Part shown: positions 33,895 to 43,045 of the stretch, one piece after another
How the letters are laid out: each line of letters starts with the position of its first letter
Numbering within the stretch: position 1 is the stretch's first letter
Assembly (NCBI GenBank): GCA_036941025.1
Contig: JAYMNP010000001.1
Location: 3,432,501 to 3,496,500, forward strand
Length of the DNA: 64,000 nt
DNA from: Lachnospiraceae bacterium JLR.KK002
GTDB lineage: Bacteria; Bacillota; Clostridia; Lachnospirales; Lachnospiraceae
Direction of reading: 5' to 3'
Position numbers and translations under genes: made by a program
Notes under the pieces: generated by a model
Seen by the model: the letters and a program-made list of their open reading frames with translations, nothing else
Database searches by the model: none
Told to the model about the DNA's origin: nothing

Positions 33895-33975
33895 TACAGG
33901 ACTTTCTGATGTATAATAAGTTTGCAAACAAAAAAATACGAAAGAAAGTGATCCTGTACGACAGACTTATTATAC
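33895..33975 (+). other. interleaved inverted repeats in the IS leader
   Basis: Arm A (33895-33907) pairs with A' (33943-33958) and arm B GTATAATAAGT (33911-33921) with B' ACTTATTATAC (33965-33975). The order A-B-A'-B' means the two stems are mutually exclusive or form a pseudoknot. Repeated in copy 2. A control on transposase expression is possible. Confidence 0.5.
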
Positions 33976-34056
33976 AACGAAAAAACTATAATTGGTAGAC
34001 TTTATCATTATTTTTACATTTATTTTGAGGCTTGTTCCATTCCTACAGCCGAGACA

Positions 34057-35310
34057 TTGGTCCTGCTCCTGCTGTCCATACTGACACTGGAGTCAGCGGA
34101 TTCCATCCGTTTCCTTTACAGACATTTCCTGTCAAAGCTAACAGATAAATCCCTGAATGCCTTTTACTATGCCTGCTCCTATGCCAAAGTGGATTATTCC
34201 AGGTTTATGAATGCAACAGCATCTATGGCATTGAAACTAATCCCGAAATCCTTAGAGACGCAGCCCGTTTTTTTATGCATGGATGATACCATTGTTCCCA
34301 AATATGGAAAGAAATTTGAGGATGTCTCAAAACTCTTTGACCATTCCGCGCACAACGGCAGCGGCTACCTGAATGGGCACTGCTTTGTAAGTGTCATGCT
34401 CTGTGTGCCAATGTGGGATAAAGGCAAGATTGTTTACCAGGCGTTTCCGCTTTCCTACCGTATGTGGCAGAAAGAAGAGTCAAAATTAAAGCTGGCTGCT
34501 TCCATGGTACGCCAGGCCATGCCTGAATTACAGGAAAAGGCGAATGTCATTATCCTATGCGACAGCTGGTATACAAAAGGGGATCTGGTTTCTGTCGTGG
34601 ATGAATACCCAAACCTTGGCCTAATCGGAAATGCAAGGTATGACTCTGTCCTTTATGACCTTGCCCCGCAGCCGACCGGAAAAAGGGGCAGGCCTGCAAA
34701 ACATGGGAAACGTCTTTCGGCGGAAAAAGATTTTACACTTTCGGATGAAAAAATAGGCGGTTATTATATTGGGATGCGCCGTGTCCTTACAAATATTTTC
34801 GGCACAAGGGAAGTTTTTGCCTATGTGACAGCCACAGAGAAGGAAGGCGGTTCCAGGCGCCTGTTCTTCAGTACGGTTTTCCCCACACAGCTGCAGATTT
34901 TTTGTGCATGGCAGGAAAAGACCCCCCTGAACCAGACGGGGAGTGCATGGATGGATTACATCCCCTTGTTCCTGTACTCATTCAGATGGAAGATAGAAGT
35001 CAGCTATTACGAACAGAAAACCTTCTGGTCACTATGCAGCTATATGGTGCGCAGCCGGAAAGGGATTGAAATGCTGGTTAATCTGATCAACATAGCTTAT
35101 TGTGCGATGAAACTGCTGCCATATCAGGATGAAGCATTTTCAAAGTACCGTAGGGAAAGCGCACAGGATTTCAGGTTTGTGCTCAGCGAGCGGATCAGGC
35201 AGGAGGTATTTTTTGCCACTTTCGTGAAAAAGAGCGAAAGTATAATAAAATCATCTGCCCTTATGAGAGCCTTAAAATACCTTGTTCAGCAAAAGGAGCG
35301 CTATTTATAA
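34057..35310 (+). CDS. DDE transposase (IS701-like), copy 1
   Basis: At least 417 residues. The catalytic Asp is in CMDDTIVPKYGKKFE, a second Asp in ILCDSWYTKGD, and the Glu-bearing helix is in WKIEVSYYEQKTFWSL. There is no ATG at the start; TTG 34057 is used here, but the frame is open to about 33945 and translation may begin earlier at another non-ATG codon. The protein matches the second copy. Family placement as IS701/DDE_5-like is by motif only. Confidence 0.85.
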   Translation: MVLLLLSILTLESADSIRFLYRHFLSKLTDKSLNAFYYACSYAKVDYSRFMNATASMALKLIPKSLETQPVFLCMDDTIVPKYGKKFEDVSKLFDHSAHNGSGYLNGHCFVSVMLCVPMWDKGKIVYQAFPLSYRMWQKEESKLKLAASMVRQAMPELQEKANVIILCDSWYTKGDLVSVVDEYPNLGLIGNARYDSVLYDLAPQPTGKRGRPAKHGKRLSAEKDFTLSDEKIGGYYIGMRRVLTNIFGTREVFAYVTATEKEGGSRRLFFSTVFPTQLQIFCAWQEKTPLNQTGSAWMDYIPLFLYSFRWKIEVSYYEQKTFWSLCSYMVRSRKGIEMLVNLINIAYCAMKLLPYQDEAFSKYRRESAQDFRFVLSERIRQEVFFATFVKKSESIIKSSALMRALKYLVQQKERYL

Positions 35311-35375
35311 TAGTTGTAAAGTGGTGATTGATTATAAAATTTGTTTTAAAAAAATATCTGTCCGTATTTTTTCTA

Positions 35376-35394
35376 AGGTCACAAATTGTGACCT
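35376..35394. repeat. palindrome AGGTCACAA-A-TTGTGACCT
   Basis: A 19-bp perfect palindrome just after the ORF6N-PLD gene. Related palindromes lie at 36094-36126, 36832-36850, 36885-36903, 39209-39241 and 39541-39571. Confidence 0.8.
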
Positions 35395-35405
35395 CAAAGA
35401 ACTTC

Positions 35406-36371
35406 TCATTCTCCTGTTTCCAAATCCAATCTTTGCAGAATATCTTTGATGATACCTGTATCTTGAATTAAATTAATTCCAAAACATTTTTTTCCTGCAT
35501 CTTTCAAAGACGCCCCCACATGATAGGCTGTCGTTCGGTCAAGAATCAAAAACCTGTCATGAGATATTTTGGTATATTTTATTTTCAATGCCGGGTACTG
35601 TGCATTGAAATTCTTAACATCGGCTTTCATTAGCTTCGTCTGTTTCTGCGTATAAATTGTAACTGCAACATCAGACTTTTTCTTTGAAAGCAGATTCAGT
35701 GTTCCAATATCTACATATCCGTCTATCAGAGTGATTTCTTTCTCTGCTTTTTGAATTAGATTCACTATCAGACTAAACGCATCATAAATTTGTCCGTCAA
35801 AAAATACCTTTTGGCTGGATTCCTCATGTTCGGATATGTACGCAAAAACTCTTTCAAAACGCTCGTCTGTTTCCGCTTGGTAATTTATCTGGCGAACCTC
35901 CATTGCATTTAACCGCTCATACAGTAAAGATGTATTTGCCATATACTTCCGCATCTCCACAAAAGTGTCCATAATCCTAATGCTTACTCAGATAGCAACA
36001 TCACTACGCAAAACAGCAGAAAGCATTGCAATTTCTTGTTCTGTAAAAACAAATGGCAGTTTCCTACGCCCGCCATATCCATTATCATTCTCCAAACTTG
36101 AAATCACAAATTGTGATTTCAAGTTTTCATATTCCTCTTTCGTCAGTTGAAATCGGAATCTTTCTGGAAATCTTGAAATGTTACGCTTTACTGCCTGATT
36201 TAATACTCTCGTTTCTACCTGATACAGCATTGCCAAATCACTGTCTGTCATAACCTGCTGGTTACGGATAACATATGTCATGCTTTTTATATCGGACTCT
36301 GCTGATTCGATGCTTATTTTCTGGATATCATTCTTTGCTTTTATCAGAACTGTTTGTTCTGTATCAGCCAT
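35406..36371 (-). pseudogene. ORF6N-PLD protein gene, copy 1, with a nonsense codon
   Basis: About 321 codons. The N-terminal ORF6N DNA-binding domain shows [23 protein letters not shown] and PFVFTEQ. The C-terminal PLD-like half has HDRFLILD and GASLKDAG. A TGA at 35988-35990 stops it after RSDVAI where copy 2 has CGA (Arg), a single C-to-T change. Copy 2 also has Gly where this copy has Glu in FTEQEIAML. Start at ATG 36371 after AAAGGA. Inactive unless the stop is read through. Confidence 0.85.
36094..36126. repeat. 33-bp palindrome inside the ORF6N coding region
   Basis: AAACTTGAAATCACAA and its exact complement flank one central base. It encodes the LKSQFVISS segment of the ORF6N domain. 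The identical palindrome occurs in copy 2 at 39209-39241. Confidence 0.85.
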
Positions 36372-36490
36372 CTTTATCATCCTTTCTATTTTGAAATGCC
36401 AGATTGGAATCTCAAAACTATGAGTATATTCTATGTTTTTGAAAAATTAGCAGAAACACTATTCTGACTGGTAACTTAGACAGATAAGAA

Positions 36491-36524
36491 TACCGAAAAC
36501 TCTGGAATCCCAGTGCTTTCGGTA
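36491..36524 (-). terminator. stem-loop after the tRNA-like fragment
   Basis: ACCGAAAACTCTGG (36492-36505) and CCAGTGCTTTCGGT (36510-36523) pair with two mismatches around AATC. On the minus strand it follows the tRNA-like fragment, as a tRNA terminator would; the T-run is weak. Confidence 0.45.
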
Positions 36525-36534
36525 TTTCTCAAGA

Positions 36535-36590
36535 CGTCGCTAAGAGGATTTGAACCTCCGGCCTACCGCTTAGGAGTAGAACCATTCGCT
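36535..36590 (-). pseudogene. tRNA 3' fragment (tRNA-Arg(CCT)-like), possible att remnant
   Basis: The minus strand shows an anticodon arm CTAC-TCCTAAGCG-GTAG, a T arm CGGAGGTTCAAATCCTC (36544-36560) and an acceptor 3' strand TAGCGACG. The matching 5' acceptor (GTCGCTA) and a D arm are not found upstream. A half tRNA next to mobile genes is the usual trace of integration or excision at a tRNA gene. Confidence 0.5.
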
Positions 36591-36914
36591 AGTAGGCAGC
36601 TCCCTCTTAGTGTTATCTAATCCCTTTATTTCCTTGCTTATCACGGATTCAAAATGTTATCTCGTACCTCCATGTGACTGCTAATTTTAAGGCGTTTTAG
36701 ATGCTCCTTTTAGCAGGCGATTAGCAAGGGGCTTGAATTTAGGGAAATGTTACGCTGTAAAACCTTTCCCGATTGATACCTGCATTTCACAACTAATCCC
36801 AGAATAGTTTAAGCTGTTTGCATTTTTTCTAAGGTCGCAAATTGCGACCTCAAAGAGTTTATCATTCCTCTTTGCTTTTTTCTAAGGTCACAAATTGTGA
36901 CCTCAAAGAACTTC
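36591..36914. other. non-coding stretch with two palindromes
   Basis: No gene. It contains AGGTCGCAA-A-TTGCGACCT (36832-36850) and AGGTCACAA-A-TTGTGACCT (36885-36903). These differ at paired positions, so the symmetry is kept. Confidence 0.6.
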
Positions 36915-37125
36915 TTATTTCTCCGTTTCCAGTTCCAACCTTTGCAGGATGTCTTTGATGATGCCTGCATCTTGAATTAGATTGATTCCAAAACACTTTT
37001 TTCCCGCATCTTTCAAAGACGCTCCTACATGATAGGCTATTGTTCGGTCAAGAATCAAAAATCTGTCATGGAATACTTTGGTATATTTTATCTTCAATGT
37101 CGGGTACTGTGCATTGAAATACTTA

Positions 37126-38725
37126 GTGTCTGCTGATTAAGCAAATATTTGCAACTTCCAACTCTTACATCTGCTCCAGTTACACCAAAATCGGATCAGA
37201 TACAAAAGAGCATAAAGTATTCGCCTCTGAATCTTGAATAGATTCATCACAAATACAGATAATGCGACAGAAGTTAACTGCGTTTCCTCCAGCTTGGTGG
37301 TAATACAGTCCATGCCATAGCAGCGTTTGCTTAAGCTAAAAGTACGTTCCACTTCGATTCTGTCAGTATTATCCTGATACTCTTGTTTTTTATCAACTTT
37401 TACTGCAGCACTTGGTCTGCCCAGTTTTGGTCCTGACAGACGGATCCCATGCTCTTTGCAATAACTCCTGTTTTCTCTGGTCCGGTATATCTGATCTGCC
37501 AGCACACGTTTCGGATAATAACCGGTGCGTTCCTTGAAGCGTTCTACCGCTTCAATCAGGCAGGTGCTCTCGTTATATGCTTCAAACGATATTTTTTCGA
37601 TGCGTCCGTATCCTTCACTGTCAAGGCTTAGATCAAACTTTGCACCAAATTCAACTGGGGCTTTTACTTTCCCCCTGACAATAGGACGAAGCCATGGCTG
37701 CGAGATGCTTACGATACGATGTTCCACTGAGTGTACTTTGTTATCGTACATGTACTTCTGCTGCTCGTACAGCGTGATGATAGTCAGATACAAACTAATT
37801 TCTTTATCTGTCATCGCATATCCGTCGCTCATGAACTTTTCCAGATATCCGATGTCTCTTGCAACGTAACCAAGCTGTTTGCGCAGTGCCTTCCTGATTT
37901 TCTTTGCACTATGTTTTTTACTTTTGGCAAATGAAAGATAATCTTTTCTGGCACGTCTTCTATAGCGTCTTGGCAGTGGAAGACCATAGGATTTGCAAAA
38001 ACGGTAAATGATGGTTTCCAGTTTCTCCCTTGCTTCGTTCAGGAGTGAAATATCCTGGGGATAACGGATGTCTGCCGGTGCACAGGTTGCGTCCAGTGTC
38101 AGTGTTCCTTTGTTTGTGTCTTCTTTCAAAGCGTCATTATCGCCGGAGTTTCCGGAAGATGGTGGTGTATTGTTGTCATCATCTTTGTGAGCAAGAAGAT
38201 ACTCATTTACTTCCATCAGCATTTCAGCAGAAATGCGTTTGCGAAAAAGAACCAGTGTGCTTGCATCAAACGGAGCTTCTTCCTGATAGCCGGGAAGTCC
38301 GATAAAGTACTGCAGATATGGATTCTCTGTGATCTGTTCCACGAGTTCACGATCAGAATACTGGAACTTGGTCTGGATGATCAGGGCTCCTAACGCCATC
38401 CGAAATGGCTTGGCAACATTACCCGTACCACTCGGGAACAGTCTGGCATATTTTACTTCAAATTCATCCCATGGGATTCGGTCAGCCAGTTTGATCCAGC
38501 GGTTATCCGAGTTCATGTGGAGTCCCATAGGCTGGTTGAAATCGAGAAACGAGTGGTGTAACTTGTTAATAGGTTTGTACATTGATTTAGCCCCTTTATA
38601 CATAAAATATGCAGAATAACTGCAAGAAAAACGGTTTGATTTTATCAAAATCCTTGCAGGTATTATACCATAAAATGCGGTAAAAGTCGGTAAAATCAAG
38701 TGTTTTAAACCTAATCAGCAGACAC
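37126..38725 (-). mobile_element. 1600-bp insertion sequence (IS1182/IS5-like, DUF772)
   Basis: 14-bp terminal inverted repeats GTGTCTGCTGATTA (37126-37139 and 38712-38725) and a 6-bp target duplication TACTTA (37120-37125, 38726-38731). One transposase gene. Inserted in the ORF6N-PLD gene. Confidence 0.9.
37137..38582 (-). CDS. DDE transposase with DUF772 domain (IS1182/IS5 group)
   Basis: 481 residues. The N-terminal DUF772 region reads ALGALIIQTKFQYSDRELVE and YLQYFIGLPGY. A catalytic Asp lies in TLDATCAPADI, others in KRVLADQIYRTRENR and the Glu-bearing RIEVERTFSLSKRCYG. The start is ATG 38582 after AAAGGGG; upstream in-frame Mets are ignored. It appears intact, and its stop is in the terminal repeat. 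Confidence 0.88.
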   Translation of the reverse strand: MYKPINKLHHSFLDFNQPMGLHMNSDNRWIKLADRIPWDEFEVKYARLFPSGTGNVAKPFRMALGALIIQTKFQYSDRELVEQITENPYLQYFIGLPGYQEEAPFDASTLVLFRKRISAEMLMEVNEYLLAHKDDDNNTPPSSGNSGDNDALKEDTNKGTLTLDATCAPADIRYPQDISLLNEAREKLETIIYRFCKSYGLPLPRRYRRRARKDYLSFAKSKKHSAKKIRKALRKQLGYVARDIGYLEKFMSDGYAMTDKEISLYLTIITLYEQQKYMYDNKVHSVEHRIVSISQPWLRPIVRGKVKAPVEFGAKFDLSLDSEGYGRIEKISFEAYNESTCLIEAVERFKERTGYYPKRVLADQIYRTRENRSYCKEHGIRLSGPKLGRPSAAVKVDKKQEYQDNTDRIEVERTFSLSKRCYGMDCITTKLEETQLTSVALSVFVMNLFKIQRRILYALLYLIRFWCNWSRCKSWKLQIFA

Positions 38726-39507
38726 TACTTAACATCGGCTTTCGTTAGCTTCGTCTGTTTCTGTGTATAAATAGTTACTGCAACATCAGACTTTTTCTTT
38801 GAAAGCAAATTCAATGTCCCAACATCCACATATCCGTCTATCAGAGTGATTTCTTTCTCTGCTTTTTGAATTAGATTTACTATCAGACTGAACGCATCGT
38901 AAATCTGTCCGTCAAAAAATACCTTTTGACTGGATTCCTCATGCTCGGATATGTACTCAAAAACTCTCTCAAAACGCTCATCTGTTTCCGCTTGGTAATT
39001 TATCTGGCGAACCTCCATTGCATTTAACCGCTCATACAGCAAAGAGGTATTTGCCATATACTTCCGCATCTCCACAAAAGTGTCCATAATCCTAATGCTT
39101 ACTCGGATAGCAACATCACTACGCAAAACAGCAGAAAGCATTGCAATCCCTTGTTCTGTGAATACAAATGGCAATTTCCTACGTCCGCCATATCCATTAT
39201 CATCCTCCAAACTTGAAATCACAAATTGTGATTTCAAGTTTTCATATTCCTCTTTCGTCAGTTGAAATCGGAATCTTTCTGGAAATCTTGAAATGTTACG
39301 CTTTACTGCCTGATTTAATACTCTCGTTTCTACTTGATACAGCATCGCTAAATCACTGTCTATCATAACCTGCTGGTTACGGATAACATATATCATGTTT
39401 TTTATATCGGACTCTGCTGATTCAATGCTTATTTCTTGGGTATCATTATTTGCCTTTGTCAGAGCTGTTTGTTCTGTATCAGCCATCTTTATCGCCCTTT
39501 CTATTTT

Positions 39508-39620
39508 GAAATGCCAGATTGGAACTTCAAAACTATGAGTAACTTGAAATCACAATTTGCGACTTCAAGTTCTGCTGCTTCATATATCCTTAAACTTGAA
39601 ATTCTAAATCGGAATACCAA
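39508..39620. repeat. cluster of degenerate palindromes upstream of ORF6N copy 2
   Basis: Three successive imperfect palindromes: TTGAAATGCCAGATTGGAAC... (39512-39536), CTTGAAATCACAATTTGCGA... (39543-39569) and CTTGAAATTCTAAATCGG... (39594-39620). They resemble the palindrome inside the ORF6N gene. The first is also present upstream of copy 1 (36391-36415). Confidence 0.6.
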
Positions 39621-39705
39621 GTTTTATGTACGCTTATTGTTTACTTTTACAGTATATCACACGTTTTTCTATGGGAATAGCTTTAATCTCATCTTTCCTG
39701 TATTT

Positions 39706-40296
39706 TTATGCGGTCAAAATACTAATGAATATCGCTACAATCGAAATGATAACGGTAAGTATCATAAGCCTCTGATTATTTTTCGTATAATTTATTTCAG
39801 ACAATACTTTTAGATAGGAAAAATTATTTTCATAAATTTTCTTATACTTGGCTATATCGTTCTCATGATACTTTTTCAAGTCCTGCTTTTTTCCAAAACT
39901 ATAAAAATCCCATGCTTCATTAAACGCTGTATAGATGTCTTTTTCTTTTCTGCTTTCTACCTCTGAAACACTTTGTAATTTATTAAGCAGCTTTTTAAAT
40001 TCCCTGTTATAAGCAATGCTTTTTCTCCCTGTCGAAAATTTTGAAAATTCTCTTTCAAAAAGTTTCAATTCTCTATATCCGAAGAAACAATAAAAAAACT
40101 CATTTCTATAGGTTGCAATATACTCACATATATTAAACTGTGGAAAGCGGTTGTTTCCTGTAAGCATACAGTAATTGGGCTTGTCATAATCGGAACAAAT
40201 AACATAGTTCGATTTTTTATTATAATAGGCTATTACAATTCCTTTGAGATATAGTCTATCAATATCTATCGGAGCTTTCCTTATCCTATATTCCAT
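39706..40296 (-). pseudogene. 3' part of an IS-split gene for a tail-anchored protein
   Basis: About 196 codons, with a C-terminal TM (LMILTVIISIVAIFISIL) and a charged helical middle. It begins 2 bp inside the IS boundary and has no ribosome binding site, so it is probably the 3' piece of a gene whose start (ATG 41826, after GGAGG) lies beyond the IS. Joining 41765-41826 to 40297 gives one frame (SDKY then MEYRIRK). Function unknown. Confidence 0.65.
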
Positions 40297-40297
40297 A

Positions 40298-41764
40298 CAC
40301 CACTTTACAACTATTATAAATAGCGCTCCTTTTGCTGAACAAGGTATTTTAAGGCTCTCATAAGGGCAGATGATTTTATTATACTTTCGCTCTTTTTCAC
40401 GAAAGTGGCAAAAAATACCTCCTGCCTGATCCGCTCGCTGAGCACAAACCTGAAATCCTGTGCGCTTTCCCTACGGTACTTTGAAAATGCTTCATCCTGA
40501 TATGGCAGCAGTTTCATCGCACAATAAGCTATGTTGATCAGATTAACCAGCATTTCAATCCCTTTCCGGCTGCGCACCATATAGCTGCATAGTGACCAGA
40601 AGGTTTTCTGTTCGTAATAGCTGACTTCTATCTTCCATCTGAATGAGTACAGGAACAAGGGGATGTAATCCATCCATGCACTCCCCGTCTGGTTCAGGGG
40701 GGTCTTTTCCTGCCATGCACAAAAAATCTGCAGCTGTGTGGGGAAAACCGTACTGAAGAACAGGCGCCTGGAACCGCCTTCCTTCTCTGTGGCTGTCACA
40801 TAGGCAAAAACTTCCCTTGTGCCGAAAATATTTGTAAGGACACGGCGCATCCCAATATAATAACCGCCTATTTTTTCATCCGAAAGTGTAAAATCTTTTT
40901 CCGCCGAAAGACGTTTCCCATGTTTTGCAGGCCTGCCCCTTTTTCCGGTCGGCTGCGGGGCAAGGTCATAAAGGACAGAGTCATACCTTGCATTTCCGAT
41001 TAGGCCAAGGTTTGGGTATTCATCCACGACAGAAACCAGATCCCCTTTTGTATACCAGCTGTCGCATAGGATAATGACATTCGCCTTTTCCTGTAATTCA
41101 GGCATGGCCTGGCGTACCATGGAAGCAGCCAGCTTTAATTTTGACTCTTCTTTCTGCCACATACGGTAGGAAAGCGGAAACGCCTGGTAAACAATCTTGC
41201 CTTTATCCCACATTGGCACACAGAGCATGACACTTACAAAGCAGTGCCCATTCAGGTAGCCGCTGCCGTTGTGCGCGGAATGGTCAAAGAGTTTTGAGAC
41301 ATCCTCAAATTTCTTTCCATATTTGGGAACAATGGTATCATCCATGCATAAAAAAACGGGCTGCGTCTCTAAGGATTTCGGGATTAGTTTCAATGCCATA
41401 GATGCTGTTGCATTCATAAACCTGGAATAATCCACTTTGGCATAGGAGCAGGCATAGTAAAAGGCATTCAGGGATTTATCTGTTAGCTTTGACAGGAAAT
41501 GTCTGTAAAGGAAACGGATGGAATCCGCTGACTCCAGTGTCAGTATGGACAGCAGGAGCAGGACCAATGTCTCGGCTGTAGGAATGGAACAAGCCTCAAA
41601 ATAAATGTAAAAATAATGATAAAGTCTACCAATTATAGTTTTTTCGTTGTATAATAAGTCTGTCGTACAGGATCACTTTCTTTCGTATTTTTTTGTTTGC
41701 AAACTTATTATACATCAGAAAGTCCTGTATGACATTTTTTTTATGGAAAAGTTGTAAAGTGGTG
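40298..41764 (-). mobile_element. 1467-bp DDE insertion sequence (IS701-like), copy 2
   Basis: The same length and termini as 33860-35326, in the opposite orientation. Unlike copy 1 it has no target duplication (flanks ATTCCATA and TATTTATC). It splits a reading frame cleanly. Confidence 0.9.
40314..41567 (-). CDS. DDE transposase (IS701-like), copy 2
   Basis: 417 residues, the same as copy 1 at every position compared by eye, with TTG as the apparent start. The identity implies recent transposition or gene conversion. The two copies are about 5 kb apart in opposite orientation, so recombination could invert the segment between them. Confidence 0.85.
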   Translation of the reverse strand: MVLLLLSILTLESADSIRFLYRHFLSKLTDKSLNAFYYACSYAKVDYSRFMNATASMALKLIPKSLETQPVFLCMDDTIVPKYGKKFEDVSKLFDHSAHNGSGYLNGHCFVSVMLCVPMWDKGKIVYQAFPLSYRMWQKEESKLKLAASMVRQAMPELQEKANVIILCDSWYTKGDLVSVVDEYPNLGLIGNARYDSVLYDLAPQPTGKRGRPAKHGKRLSAEKDFTLSDEKIGGYYIGMRRVLTNIFGTREVFAYVTATEKEGGSRRLFFSTVFPTQLQIFCAWQEKTPLNQTGSAWMDYIPLFLYSFRWKIEVSYYEQKTFWSLCSYMVRSRKGIEMLVNLINIAYCAMKLLPYQDEAFSKYRRESAQDFRFVLSERIRQEVFFATFVKKSESIIKSSALMRALKYLVQQKERYL

Positions 41765-41826
41765 TATTTATCAGAATTTACATAATTCCAGTAGTATTCA
41801 ATCCATTTTCTAGCCCCTTTTTGCAT
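41765..41826 (-). pseudogene. 5' fragment of the IS-split gene
   Basis: ATG 41826 follows GGAGGAACATA and encodes 20 residues (MQKGARKWIEYYWNYVNSDK) before the IS boundary. The remaining frame continues at 40297 on the other side of the IS. Confidence 0.6.
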
Positions 41827-42031
41827 TATGTTCCTCCATCAGATTCTAATTAATTTCAATCTTAGTGTAACATATATCAACAAATTTTTCCATAAATGCA
41901 AGGGACATAACTGCTTTCGCCAGTAAAAAGGGTTAGAAAAAACTTACCAGAAAGATTGGTATTTGTAACCTCTTGTCTAAAGGAAAAGACTTATCACTTC
42001 AATTTAATTCGCTGAAAAACCAATCAATAAA

Positions 42032-42057
42032 AGGCAACCTATAAAAAGATTGCCTTT
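42032..42057 (-). terminator. terminator after the truncated integrase
   Basis: AAGGCAA/TTGCCTT stem with a 12-base loop; A/T-rich flanks on both sides. Immediately downstream of the integrase stop at 42065. Confidence 0.65.
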
Positions 42058-42064
42058 CTATGCC

Positions 42065-42986
42065 TTATAAATTTTTTGCAAGCGATTTCAGCAACGCCGC
42101 CATCTCTGGATTGGCAAGCAGTTTCAGAAGCATTTCTTGGTCTGTCTGCGATACTGTTTCAACCTTTATTTCTTTCTGCACTTCCTCCGTAGCGGGGGCG
42201 GCTTTGCTTTGATAAAACTGTTCTTCAAACCTCTGTGCATTTATCCGTCTGTCGTCGTCTATGATATGCGAGTACACATCTGCTACCATCTTGACCTGTG
42301 CATGTCCAGAATCGCCCTGCACGGATTTCATGTCGCCGCCATTGAGCTTCAGCTTATAAGTGATGCTTGAATGGCGGAAGCTGTGAAAGACGACTGGCGG
42401 CAAATCATTATCCTTAATGAGTTTTCCCAATGCCCGATTGATAACCTGCCCCTCGATGGGTCTGCCGCAGGAAGAAGCAAATACAAGGTTGAAGTCCATA
42501 TATTCCTCCCCGAACAGCTCTTTGAGGTTTTCTATGTCCTTATGCCTTTGCACAAGCATTTCCGCAACCGTCTTAGGCAGGAAAATCTTTCGGATGCTGG
42601 TCTTTGTCTTTGGCTCTTTCAGTACCAGAGCGGTATGGGTGCTTGCCACCGCAGGCGGGAACTTGAACATTACGCCCTTTTCGCCTAACTGCTCCAGAGC
42701 ATTGCGGTTGACACGTTGCAGCTCCTTATTCACAAAGATATAAGCACAATCATTCTTAATGCTCCGTTCAGAAATATCAATGCAGTCCCAAGTCAGACCG
42801 AGCATCTCGCCCATACGCAGGGAACAGGAAAAAGCAAGGTTTAACGCCAGTGACAGGTTATCGTCATCGCAGACCTCCAATGCCTTAAATAAGGTTTCGA
42901 CTGTCCAGATGTCACGCTCCTTGTGTTCTTCTTTCGGGAGAGTGGCGTTTTGTACGGGATTCCTTGACTGATATGGTATAAAAAAA
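42065..42986 (-). pseudogene. tyrosine integrase, 5'-truncated by an IS3 element
   Basis: The catalytic domain is present: Arg in SLRMGEMLGL, HSFRHSSIT, GDSGHAQ and Tyr in VYSHIID. Native sequence starts about NPVQNATLP; the N-terminal arm- and core-binding parts are missing and are not found on the other side of the IS3. The frame reads on into the IS but that part is not native. It was the integrase of a conjugative or mobilisable element. Confidence 0.85.
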
Positions 42987-43045
42987 GTTGACAGCCCATT
43001 CTCAAGGATTTGAGATATAATCAAGAGAATAAGGAGTGAACAAAA

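Larger units (their letters stand above)
33860..35326 (+). mobile_element. 1467-bp DDE insertion sequence (IS701-like), copy 1
   Basis: 15-bp terminal inverted repeats CACCACTTTACAACT and an 8-bp target duplication ATTGATTA (33852-33859 and 35327-35334). An apparently identical copy lies at 40298-41764 in the opposite orientation. The 5' leader has two overlapping inverted repeats (33895-33975). Confidence 0.9.
36915..39486 (-). pseudogene. ORF6N-PLD protein gene, copy 2, interrupted by an IS
   Basis: The 5' part (39486 down to 38726) encodes the full ORF6N domain and the start of the C-terminal half without stops. The 3' part (37125 down to 36915) encodes HDRFLILD, GASLKDAG and the end. A 1600-bp IS (37126-38725) with target duplication TACTTA separates them. 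Removing the IS and one TACTTA restores one frame. Closely related to copy 1; the duplication includes ~40 bp of upstream sequence. Confidence 0.88.

Noticed and set aside
41626..41826. A 66-codon ORF at the edge of IS copy 2
   Set aside because: Only the first 20 codons are native; the remainder is antisense IS sequence. Recorded as a 5' gene fragment instead.
42988..43021. A consensus promoter TTGACA/TATAAT inside the IS3 left end
   Set aside because: The boxes are 22 bp apart, too far for a normal sigma-70 promoter; a different -10 may be used.
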